Shown here one piece after another: positions 1 to 5,566 of a stretch of DNA of 14,116 nt (within the stretch, counting starts at the first letter, position 1; every line of letters begins with the position of its first letter). This DNA comes from Flavobacterium sp. (GTDB taxonomy: Bacteria; Bacteroidota; Bacteroidia; Flavobacteriales; Flavobacteriaceae): assembly GCF_003525665.1 (NCBI RefSeq), contig NZ_DQDX01000179.1, forward strand, positions 1 to 14,116, given 5' to 3'. A program made the translations under genes and the position numbers. A model generated the notes under the pieces. It ran no database searches, had not been told where the DNA came from, and was given only the letters and a program-made list of their open reading frames with translations.

Positions 1-49
1 CAGTAATGTCATAGTCGAGTAGTACTAATAACCCGTAAGTTTATGTGCA
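1..49 (+). rRNA. 23S ribosomal RNA, 3' end (partial)
   Basis: This is the last ~49 nt of 23S rRNA; the rest lies upstream of the window. The block GTACTAATAACCCGTAAG near positions 22-39 aligns without gaps to the conserved 3' end of bacterial 23S (GTACTAATGAACCGTGAGG in E. coli). The 3' boundary at about 49 comes from that alignment and may be off by a few bases. A 5S gene 120 nt downstream on the same strand confirms an rRNA operon read left to right. Confidence 0.85.
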
Positions 50-50
50 A

Positions 51-80
51 TTTTCCTCCCGATGCAAATCGGGAGGGAGA
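51..80 (+). other. Hairpin in the 23S-5S spacer (CCTCCCGAT/ATCGGGAGG)
   Basis: CCTCCCGAT (55-63) and ATCGGGAGG (68-76) form a perfect 9-bp stem closed by a GCAA loop, extendable by weaker pairs to 51-80. It begins directly after the mature 23S end and has no run of T after it, so it is not an intrinsic terminator. A stable hairpin here would fit pre-rRNA processing or protection of the trimmed 3' end; that role is inferred from position only. Confidence 0.6.
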
Positions 81-133
81 ATCTTTCTTAAAATAATTTT
101 TCTTTATCTCAGTATGTTAAGATATTATGTATT

Positions 134-152
134 GTTCCCGATTTATCGGGAC
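134..152 (+). other. Second spacer hairpin with the same CCCGAT/ATCGGG core
   Basis: TCCCGAT (136-142) pairs with ATCGGGA (145-151) across a very short centre, in the spacer 17 nt before 5S. The stem core repeats that of the hairpin at 55-76. It has no T-run and lies inside the rRNA transcription unit, so it is not a terminator. Function unknown; pre-rRNA processing is a guess. Confidence 0.5.
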
Positions 153-168
153 CCTTGCAAAACCTCTT

Positions 169-275
<107 letters not shown>

Positions 276-282
276 CTTTTTG

Positions 283-314
283 AAAACCCTATCCATATCG
301 GATAGGGTTTTTTG
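283..314 (+). terminator. Intrinsic terminator of the rRNA operon
   Basis: AAAACCCTATCC (283-294) and GGATAGGGTTTT (300-311) form a 12-bp stem with a five-base loop (ATATC), followed by further T residues. It lies 8 nt after 5S and ends the rRNA transcript. Confidence 0.92.
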
Positions 315-492
315 TTTTATATATTTTATGTTAAGGATATTAAATATAAAAGAATGGTTATAACTATGCCTTACTTTAATTATTTAGAGTAAATTATTGT
401 GCGGCATTGTAGCAAAACTTTATCCTTTTTCTCAAAACTCTATTTAAATAGGATAGTTTTATAAGCTTATTTATTGAAAATGGTGTTTTCTT
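315..492. other. AT-rich intergenic stretch with no gene
   Basis: This is the first half of a 367-nt gene-free gap between 5S and miaE. No coding frame, tRNA or recognised RNA is visible. The only structure is an imperfect hairpin: AAAACTCTATTT (434-445) pairs with AAATAG (446-451) and AGTTTT (455-460), leaving a 3-nt bulge. No function can be assigned. Confidence 0.5.
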
Positions 493-584
493 CCTGGGTT
501 GCGTGAGTGATAGTAGCGGCATCCTTTTCTTTTTTTCTTAAAAAAGAAAAGATAGAGCGGATAGCACGACCCTTGGGGCACGCC
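493..584 (+). repeat. Structured intergenic repeat element, copy 1
   Basis: This non-coding element has a nested inverted-repeat architecture. The outer pairing is GGGT (496-499) with ACCC (569-572), and GTG (507-509) with CAC (565-567). Next comes a symmetric internal loop of 11 nt on each side (510-520 and 554-564). The apical part is ATC/GAT (521-523 with 551-553), a bulged C, and an A/T-rich hairpin stem TTTTCTTTTTT (525-535) with its complement (540-550). The arms TGATAGTAGCGGCATC (508-523) and GATAGAGCGGATAGCA (551-566) recur with few changes at 2604-2619 and 2636-2651, around a different hairpin. The two arms also resemble each other as direct repeats (GATAG..AGCGG). The element lies between the rRNA terminator and the miaE terminator. 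The working strand is unknown; plus is nominal. It could be a structured RNA family or a REP-like palindromic repeat. Confidence 0.7.
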
Positions 585-586
585 AT

Positions 587-620
587 AAAAAAAAGCAACT
601 TCTTAAAAGAAATTGCTTTA
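587..620 (-). terminator. Intrinsic terminator of miaE
   Basis: On the minus strand AAAGCAATTTCTT and AAGAAGTTGCTTT (plus 592-619) form a 13-position stem with one mismatch. A run of T on the minus strand follows (plus 587-594). It lies 23 nt after the miaE stop codon. Confidence 0.88.
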
Positions 621-642
621 TGTATTGAAAAGTCCGTATTAA

Positions 643-1224
643 TTAACCATGTATGGTTTCTGATTTACCGTAGTTGGTGATTAGTTCTCCTTCAAATTCT
701 ATCCATTCTTTCCAACGTTTGTCTACATCTACTTTTTCTGAATATTTTCTGGCGAAAGCAAGAAATGAAGTGTAATGTCCTGCTTCACTTATCATTAATT
801 CTCTGTAAAATGTTGCTAATTCTTTGTCTTTTATGTTTTGTGAAAGTACTTTAAATCGTTCACAGCTTCTAGCCTCAATCATAGCTGAGAATAGTAATCT
901 ATCTACAAAGGCATCGTTACGGCTTCCATCTTTTTTTAGAAACTTGAATAGTTCGTTTACGTAATGATCTTTACGTTCTCTTCCTAAAGTTAATCCGCGT
1001 TCTTTTATGATATTGTGAACCATTTGAAAATGATCTAATTCTTCTTTTGCGATTTCAAGTAATGACGTAACTAATTCTTCGTGTTCAGAATTTTGAGTTA
1101 TTAGAGTAATTACATTAGTGGCTGCTTTTTGTTCGCACCAAGCGTGGTCGGTAAGAATTTCTTCGATGTTTCCTTCAACAATATTTACCCATCTTGGGTC
1201 GGTTTTTAATTTTAGACCTAACAT
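643..1224 (-). CDS. miaE: tRNA-(2-methylthio-N6-(cis)hydroxy)adenosine hydroxylase
   Basis: The product is a 193-aa non-haem diiron monooxygenase that hydroxylates the isopentenyl side chain of ms2i6A at position 37 of tRNAs, after MiaA and MiaB have made that base. The ferritin-like four-helix ligand set is complete: E31 (in CEQKAA), E62 and H65 (EELDHF), E117 (IEARSCERF), E147 and H150 (SEAGHY). The EARSCERF and SEAGHY blocks are typical of MiaE and separate it from ferritins and rubrerythrins. The enzyme is cytosolic, with no signal peptide. The length is normal and the ATG at 1222-1224 is the only sensible start. It is monocistronic, ends in its own terminator and diverges from the glycosyltransferase gene across 61 bp. 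Family identification is strong; substrate specificity follows from the family. Confidence 0.93.
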   Translation of the reverse strand: MLGLKLKTDPRWVNIVEGNIEEILTDHAWCEQKAATNVITLITQNSEHEELVTSLLEIAKEELDHFQMVHNIIKERGLTLGRERKDHYVNELFKFLKKDGSRNDAFVDRLLFSAMIEARSCERFKVLSQNIKDKELATFYRELMISEAGHYTSFLAFARKYSEKVDVDKRWKEWIEFEGELITNYGKSETIHG

Positions 1225-1247
1225 TTTTGTGCTATTTTAGATTAATG

Positions 1248-1255
1248 CAAAATTA
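1248..1255 (-). promoter_or_regulatory. Possible -7 box of the miaE promoter (TAATTTTG)
   Basis: The minus strand reads TAATTTTG, an exact match to the Bacteroidota -7 consensus TAnnTTTG, 24 nt upstream of the miaE ATG. No TTG/TTTG -33 box lies at the expected distance, so the call rests on one 8-mer in AT-rich DNA. Confidence 0.35.
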
Positions 1256-1285
1256 TGTCTTTTCTTTGTAATTGTATTTGTTATT

Positions 1286-2512
1286 ATGCTAAAATCTAAA
1301 ACTTTATTAATTATTGGCTTTGTTTGGCCTGAACCAAAATCTTCTGCTGCTGGAAGTAGAATGATGCAATTAATTGAATTGTTTCTAACCGATGGTTATG
1401 AAATAACTTTTGGATGTACAGCTCAAAATTTAGAATTTTCGGATGATTTGTCTGTCTTGGGAATTACTTCTAAAGCCATTGAATTGAATTCGTCTACGTT
1501 TGATGATTTTGTAAAGGAGTTGAATCCAAATGTGGTTTTATTTGATCGATTTATGGTTGAAGAACAATTTGGTTGGCGTGTTTCTGAAAGTTGTCCTGAT
1601 GCTTTAAAAATTCTTGATACGGAAGATTTACATTGTTTACGCAATGCTAGACAATTGGCTGTTAAGGAAAATAGAGATTTTATTTTTGATGATTTATTTT
1701 CGGATGTTGCTAAAAGAGAAATCGCTAGTATTTTAAGATGTGATGTTTCGTTGATGGTTTCTGAATTTGAAATTGAATTACTTCAAAATCAGTTTAAGGT
1801 TTCAAAAGATTTACTTTTTTATCTACCGATTTTTGCAGAAAAACTTGATTTGGTTCCATTATACAATGAACGTAATGATTTTGTTTTTATCGGAAATTTT
1901 CTTCATGAACCTAATTGGGATTGTGTGAAGTATTTGTCGGAGGTTATTTGGCCAATGCTGCATTTGCGACTACCTGAAGCTAAAATGATGATTTATGGAG
2001 CTTATCCAATGCAGAAAGTTTTGCAATTGCATAAACCTAAACAGAATTTTTTTATAATGGGAAGAGCAGAAGATGCTTTCGAGGTCGTTAGAAAAGCTAA
2101 AGTAGTTTTGGCTCCGATTCGGTTTGGTGCTGGAATTAAGGGTAAGTTGATTGAAGCGATGCAATGCGGAACGCCAAGTGTTACTTCTTTAATTGGAGCA
2201 GAAGCAATGCACGGAAATATAGAATGGAATGGTTTTGTAAAAGATAATGCTACTGAGTTTGTTACTGCATCAGTTTTACTTTATCAGGATGAAAAGCTTT
2301 GGAATAAATGCCAGGAAAATGGATTTGAGATTTTAGAAAAACGTTATAATAAATCCTTGTTTGAGGATGCGTTTATTATGGAAGTAAATTTGCTTTTAGA
2401 AGATTTAAAGCAACATAGAAATTCTAATTTTATAGGTTCTATTTTGCAACATCATTTACTTTCTAGTACTAAATATATGAGTAAGTGGATTGAGGAGAAG
2501 AATAGGAAATAA
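1286..2512 (+). CDS. GT-B fold glycosyltransferase (GT4-like)
   Basis: The 408-aa product looks like a retaining GT-B glycosyltransferase with two Rossmann domains. The N-terminal acceptor domain spans about 1-190; TLLIIGFVWPEPKSSAAGSR at 6-25 is the start typical of this group. The nucleotide-sugar donor domain (about 197-375) opens with FVFIGNFLHEPNWDCVKYL (199-217). It carries the family signature GAGIKGKLIEAMQCGTPSV (281-299), in which E290 is the likely donor-sugar contact. The ~30-residue tail after 375 is basic and partly amphipathic. There are no membrane segments. No polysaccharide, LPS or export genes lie beside it, so the acceptor and pathway cannot be inferred. It diverges from miaE and runs towards pdhC. 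ATG 1286 leaves a full-length Rossmann start; no Shine-Dalgarno is present, as is normal in this phylum. Confidence 0.85.
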   Translation: MLKSKTLLIIGFVWPEPKSSAAGSRMMQLIELFLTDGYEITFGCTAQNLEFSDDLSVLGITSKAIELNSSTFDDFVKELNPNVVLFDRFMVEEQFGWRVSESCPDALKILDTEDLHCLRNARQLAVKENRDFIFDDLFSDVAKREIASILRCDVSLMVSEFEIELLQNQFKVSKDLLFYLPIFAEKLDLVPLYNERNDFVFIGNFLHEPNWDCVKYLSEVIWPMLHLRLPEAKMMIYGAYPMQKVLQLHKPKQNFFIMGRAEDAFEVVRKAKVVLAPIRFGAGIKGKLIEAMQCGTPSVTSLIGAEAMHGNIEWNGFVKDNATEFVTASVLLYQDEKLWNKCQENGFEILEKRYNKSLFEDAFIMEVNLLLEDLKQHRNSNFIGSILQHHLLSSTKYMSKWIEEKNRK

Positions 2513-2598
2513 TAGTTTGCCGTAGATTAAACCGATTGTAAGAATTTTAAATTGAACGTCTTTCTTATTCTGAATTCTATTCAATACAAATGCAATCT

Positions 2599-2656
2599 AG
2601 CCCTGATTGCAGTGGCATCTCGTCTTTTTGGACGAGATAGAACGGAAAGCAGGAAA
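2599..2656 (+). repeat. Structured intergenic repeat element, copy 2
   Basis: This is the second copy of the element at 493-584. The outer stem is CCTG (2602-2605) with CAGG (2650-2653). A symmetric 11x11-nt internal loop follows (2606-2616 and 2639-2649). The apical stem ATCTCGTC (2617-2624) pairs perfectly with GACGAGAT (2631-2638) around a TTTTTG loop. Left arm TGATTGCAGTGGCATC and right arm GATAGAACGGAAAGCA match copy 1 at 13 of 16 and 14 of 16 positions. The hairpin between them is unrelated in sequence and length but still pairs. The outer stem's first pair is G-C in copy 1 (507-567) and C-G here (2603-2652), a compensatory change. It lies 86 nt after the glycosyltransferase stop, between convergent genes, and encodes no credible protein. 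Confidence 0.72.
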
Positions 2657-2704
2657 ATGGAAACCAAGAATGCCCAAGCCATTCGCTCCAAAAAAATATA
2701 TGAG

Positions 2705-2725
2705 AATCTGAAACAAGTTCAGATT
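2705..2725. other. Perfect 8-bp hairpin next to the pdhC terminator
   Basis: AATCTGAA (2705-2712) and TTCAGATT (2718-2725) pair perfectly around ACAAG. On the plus strand no T-run follows. On the minus strand it comes after the U-tract of the pdhC terminator. It may be a remnant or auxiliary 3'-end structure; no function is shown. Confidence 0.4.
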
Positions 2726-2760
2726 AAAAAAAAATCCTGCTCATTGCTGAACAGGATTTT
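2726..2760 (-). terminator. Intrinsic terminator of pdhA-pdhC (possibly bidirectional)
   Basis: AAAATCCTG (2731-2739) and CAGGATTTT (2752-2760) form a 9-bp stem with a 12-nt loop. On the minus strand a run of nine T (plus 2726-2734) follows, giving a strong terminator 20 nt after the pdhC stop codon. On the plus strand the stem is followed by TTTTGTATTT, so it may also end the convergent glycosyltransferase transcript. Confidence 0.9.
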
Positions 2761-2780
2761 GTATTTAAATTGCTTTGCGA

Positions 2781-4403
2781 TTATGCCAGCATGGTAACTG
2801 GATTTTCTATAAAGACTTTTAATGTCTGTAAAAATTGCGCTCCGGTTGCGCCATCGATTGTTCTGTGATCGCAAGCTAACGATAGCATCATGGTGTTTCC
2901 AACAACGATTTGACCGTCTTTTACGACAGGTTTTTCAACGATTGCTCCTACTGAAAGAATTGCAGAATTGGGTTGGTTGATGATTGAATTGAATTCAACG
3001 ATACCGAACATTCCAAGATTAGAAACTGTGAATGTACTTCCTTCCATTTCTGTTGGTAGTAATTTTTTAGTTTTTGCTCTTCCTGCCATGTCTCTAACTC
3101 CAGCGCCAATTTGAGATAAACTCATAGCGTCTGTGAATTTTAAAACTGGTACTACTAATCCGTCTTCAACAGCTACTGCAACTCCAATATTCACATGGTG
3201 ATTGATGGTAATTGCATCTTCTTTCCATTGTGAATTGATTTTTGGATGTTTTTTCAATGCCATTGCGCAAGCTTTGATTACCATATCGTTGAACGACACT
3301 TTGGTATCTGGAACTGCGTTGATGATTGCTCTTGATTTCATTGCATCGTCCATGTTCACTTCAATTGTAAGGTTGTAGTGTGGAGCTGTGAATAGCGATT
3401 CTGCTAAACGTTTTGCAATGATTTTTCGCATTTGCGAATTTTTTATTTCTTCTGTAACCACTTCTCCTGCTGGAACGAATGGTTTTGCTGTTGCTTGAGT
3501 TTCTGGTTGAGAAGCTGCTGGTGCAGCAACTGGAGCCGAAGCTGTAAAGTTTTCTACATCACTTTTTACAATCCTTCCGTTTTCACCAGAACCTTTTACT
3601 TGAGAAAGGTTGATTCCTTTATCTTTCGCAATTTGTTTTGCTAATGGAGAAGCAAAAACTCTTCCATTGTCTGTAGCTGTAACAGTTGCTGTTTCTTGAG
3701 TAGCTTCTTTTGTCGGAGCTTCTGTAGCTTTTTCTGTAGTTTCAACTGCCGCTGGAGCTTCACCTTTACCAAAGTTTTCAGCAATTCCAGTTACATCAGT
3801 TCCTGCAGGTCCGATGATGGCTAAGACACTATCAACTGGAGCAGTTTCTCCTTCGTTAATTCCGATGAACAATAAAGTTCCAGAGTTGAACGATTCGAAT
3901 TCCATTGTTGCTTTATCGGTTTCGATTTCGGCAAGAATATCTCCTTCTTTTACTTCATCACCAACTTTTTTCAACCAAGTAGCAACGGTTCCAGTAGTCA
4001 TGGTGTCACTTAAACGTGGCATTGTGATTACTTTTACGCCTGCTGGTAAGGTTGTAGGTTGTAGGTTTTGGGTTGTAGGTTGAGCAACATCTTCTTTAAC
4101 TTCAACTTTTTCTTCTTGGGATTTGGAATTTGAAGTATTGGAAATTAAAGAACTAATATCTTCGCCTTCTTTTCCTATAATCGCTAAAAGTGAATCAACA
4201 GGAGCAGATTCTCCTTCAGGAATTCCAATGTGTAATAAAACACCTGAATTGAATGATTCGAATTCCATTGTAGCTTTATCAGTTTCGATTTCGGCTAAAA
4301 TGTCACCTTCTTTTATTGTATCACCTACTTTTTTAAGCCATGTTGCAACAGTTCCTTCTGTCATAGTATCGCTTAAACGAGGCATGTTTATTACTGTAGC
4401 CAT
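2781..4403 (-). CDS. pdhC: Pyruvate dehydrogenase E2, dihydrolipoamide acetyltransferase
   Basis: The 540-aa E2 core subunit of pyruvate dehydrogenase moves the acetyl group from lipoyl-lysine to CoA. In order: lipoyl domain 1 (about 4-77, lipoylated K43 in ETDKA), a flexible linker, lipoyl domain 2 (125-198, K164), an Ala/Thr/Glu-rich linker, the peripheral-subunit-binding domain that docks E1/E3 (about 248-286), an Ala/Pro linker, and the catalytic acyltransferase domain (about 315-540). The active site is DHRTIDG with H513 and D517. MPRLSDTMTEG and the doubled lipoyl domain are typical of pyruvate E2; 2-oxoglutarate E2 usually has a single one. It starts 2 nt after the pdhA stop, so translation is probably coupled. 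The first linker (about 105-120) is encoded by a 7-bp tandem repeat, which is unusual. The protein is cytosolic. Confidence 0.96.
   Translation of the reverse strand: MATVINMPRLSDTMTEGTVATWLKKVGDTIKEGDILAEIETDKATMEFESFNSGVLLHIGIPEGESAPVDSLLAIIGKEGEDISSLISNTSNSKSQEEKVEVKEDVAQPTTQNLQPTTLPAGVKVITMPRLSDTMTTGTVATWLKKVGDEVKEGDILAEIETDKATMEFESFNSGTLLFIGINEGETAPVDSVLAIIGPAGTDVTGIAENFGKGEAPAAVETTEKATEAPTKEATQETATVTATDNGRVFASPLAKQIAKDKGINLSQVKGSGENGRIVKSDVENFTASAPVAAPAASQPETQATAKPFVPAGEVVTEEIKNSQMRKIIAKRLAESLFTAPHYNLTIEVNMDDAMKSRAIINAVPDTKVSFNDMVIKACAMALKKHPKINSQWKEDAITINHHVNIGVAVAVEDGLVVPVLKFTDAMSLSQIGAGVRDMAGRAKTKKLLPTEMEGSTFTVSNLGMFGIVEFNSIINQPNSAILSVGAIVEKPVVKDGQIVVGNTMMLSLACDHRTIDGATGAQFLQTLKVFIENPVTMLA
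3810..4031 (-). repeat. Second lipoyl domain of pdhC (intragenic duplication)
   Basis: Residues 125-198 of PdhC match residues 4-77 at 65 of 74 positions by direct comparison. The ETDKATMEFESFNSG core around the lipoyl lysine is identical. At DNA level the copies differ at many third codon positions, so the duplication is old and is kept similar by selection on the protein. Its partner is 4173-4394. Confidence 0.88.
4050..4082 (-). repeat. 7-bp tandem repeat in the pdhC linker
   Basis: The plus strand reads GGTTGTA, GGTTGTA, GGTTTTG, GGTTGTA, GGTTG in direct succession: 4.7 copies of a heptamer with one variant unit. On the coding strand it encodes the linker QPTTQNLQPTTL between the two lipoyl domains. 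As 7 is not a multiple of 3, gain or loss of one unit would shift the reading frame of pdhC. Confidence 0.8.
4173..4394 (-). repeat. First lipoyl domain of pdhC (intragenic duplication)
   Basis: This is the N-terminal partner of the duplicated lipoyl domain, residues 4-77 with K43 as the lipoylation site. It differs from the second copy at nine residues, mostly conservative (for example I/V, S/T, L/V). Confidence 0.88.
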
Positions 4404-4405
4404 AA

Positions 4406-5404
4406 TTATAATCTATGAGGTATGAAAGGATAATTTTCTTGTTCGTAAACCACATCGTACAATTGTTGTACTTCTGGAAACGGAGATTCATCGGCAAATT
4501 TTTCACATTCGTCCACCAAGTCTTTTACTCTTTGGTCCATTGCTTCAATTTCTGCTTCTGTTGCGTAGTTATTTTCTTTAATTACATCAAGAACTTGCGT
4601 AATTGGATCTATTTTTCTGTATTCTTCAACTTCATCTTTAGTTCTGTAAAGTTGCGCATCCGACATTGAGTGACCTCTATAACGGTACGTTTTCATTTCT
4701 AAAAATGTTGGTCCGTCACCACGACGTGCTCTATCGATTGCTTCTGTCATTGCTTCAGCAACTTTTACTGGATTCATTCCGTCAACTGGTCCACATGGCA
4801 TTTCGTATCCTAAACCTAGTTTCCAAACGTCTGTATGATTTGCAGTTCTTTCTACAGAAGTTCCCATAGCATATCCATTGTTTTCACAAATAAATACTAC
4901 TGGAAGTTTCCATAACATTGCCATATTGAATGCTTCGTGAAGTGAACCTTGACGTGCTGCACCATCACCAAAATAGGTTAAAGTAACACCACCAGTTTCG
5001 AAATATTTATCGGCGAAAGCCATTCCAGCTCCAACTGGTATTTGCGCACCTACAATTCCGTGACCACCAAAAAAACCTTTTTCCTTAGAGAAAATGTGCA
5101 TTGATCCACCCATTCCTTTAGAAGTTCCAGTTACTTTTCCGTAAAGTTCTGCCATTACTTTTTTAGGATCAACTCCCATTGCAATTGGTTGAACGTGGTT
5201 ACGATAGGCAGTAATCATTTTATCTTTAGACAAATCCATTGCGTGAATTGCTCCAGCTAGAACAGCTTCTTGACCATTGTATAAATGTAAAAATCCTCTA
5301 ACTTTTTGTTGGATGTAAACGGCAGCTAATTTGTCTTCAAATTTTCTCCAAAACTGCATTTCTTCGTACCATTGAAGGTAAGTTTCTTTTGTAATTGGTT
5401 TCAT
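4406..5404 (-). CDS. pdhA: Pyruvate dehydrogenase E1 component, alpha subunit
   Basis: The 332-aa product is the E1 alpha subunit, which with E1 beta binds thiamine diphosphate and decarboxylates pyruvate, passing the acetyl group to the lipoyl arm of E2. The ThDP/Mg motif runs from GDGAARQGSLHEAFN (146-160) to CENNGYAMGT (173-182). The substrate loop contains YRYRGHSMSD (240-249), with H245 at the conserved loop histidine. YNGQEAVLAG (42-51), SKGMGGSMH (95-103) and GHGIVGAQIPVG (114-125) are also typical of E1 alpha. Length is normal for the separate-subunit E1 form. pdhC follows after 2 nt and no pdhB is beside it, so E1 beta must be supplied from another locus. A TACTTTTG box and a 23-bp palindrome lie in the 162-bp upstream gap. 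Confidence 0.96.
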   Translation of the reverse strand: MKPITKETYLQWYEEMQFWRKFEDKLAAVYIQQKVRGFLHLYNGQEAVLAGAIHAMDLSKDKMITAYRNHVQPIAMGVDPKKVMAELYGKVTGTSKGMGGSMHIFSKEKGFFGGHGIVGAQIPVGAGMAFADKYFETGGVTLTYFGDGAARQGSLHEAFNMAMLWKLPVVFICENNGYAMGTSVERTANHTDVWKLGLGYEMPCGPVDGMNPVKVAEAMTEAIDRARRGDGPTFLEMKTYRYRGHSMSDAQLYRTKDEVEEYRKIDPITQVLDVIKENNYATEAEIEAMDQRVKDLVDECEKFADESPFPEVQQLYDVVYEQENYPFIPHRL

Positions 5405-5430
5405 TTTTTAATGAATTACTATGATTAAAG

Positions 5431-5453
5431 ATATTGTAATTATATCACAATAT
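5431..5453 (-). promoter_or_regulatory. Near-perfect 23-bp palindrome in the pdhA leader
   Basis: ATATTGT (5431-5437) and ACAATAT (5447-5453) are perfect inverted repeats. Two more inner pairs match, giving 9 of 11 symmetric pairs. On the minus strand the centre reads TTGTGATATAATTACAA, which resembles a Crp/Fnr-family operator. It lies 27 nt before the pdhA ATG, probably downstream of the transcription start, where a bound protein or an RNA hairpin could repress expression. The regulator is unknown. Confidence 0.4.
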
Positions 5454-5477
5454 TTATTTATTTAAAATTGCGAAATG

Positions 5478-5485
5478 CAAAAGTA
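5478..5485 (-). promoter_or_regulatory. Possible -7 box of the pdhA-pdhC promoter (TACTTTTG)
   Basis: The minus strand reads TACTTTTG, an exact TAnnTTTG match 73 nt upstream of the pdhA ATG. No clear TTG lies at the usual -33 distance; a T-rich stretch (plus 5503-5509) is nearby. It would give a leader of roughly 65 nt that includes the 5431-5453 palindrome. Confidence 0.4.
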
Positions 5486-5566
5486 AGATATTGATAGTAG
5501 ATGTAAAAATAAATAAGTACTAAAATGACTTTTTTAACTACAAAATACCAACTATATCGTTATCGC

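Noticed and set aside
421..460. Imperfect hairpin and alternative TATCC/GGATA pairing in the 5S-miaE gap
   Set aside because: Weak AT-rich pairing with a 3-nt bulge, no T-run and no second copy in the window; common in DNA of this composition.
276..642. tRNA or small protein gene in the gap after 5S
   Set aside because: No cloverleaf, T-loop or anticodon-arm pattern and no coding frame with sensible composition on either strand.
2552..2797. 81-codon open frame on the plus strand after the glycosyltransferase gene
   Set aside because: It runs through repeat copy 2, two hairpins and the pdhC terminator, has a non-ATG start and lacks protein-like composition.
4050..4082. Reading the GGTTGTA array as a CRISPR-like or telomere-like repeat
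   Set aside because: The units are contiguous without spacers, only 33 bp long and lie inside an intact pdhC reading frame.
3432..4425. Several 70-100 codon frames opposite pdhC
   Set aside because: They are antisense frames of the strongly conserved E2 sequence; their apparent mutual similarity only mirrors the duplicated lipoyl domains.
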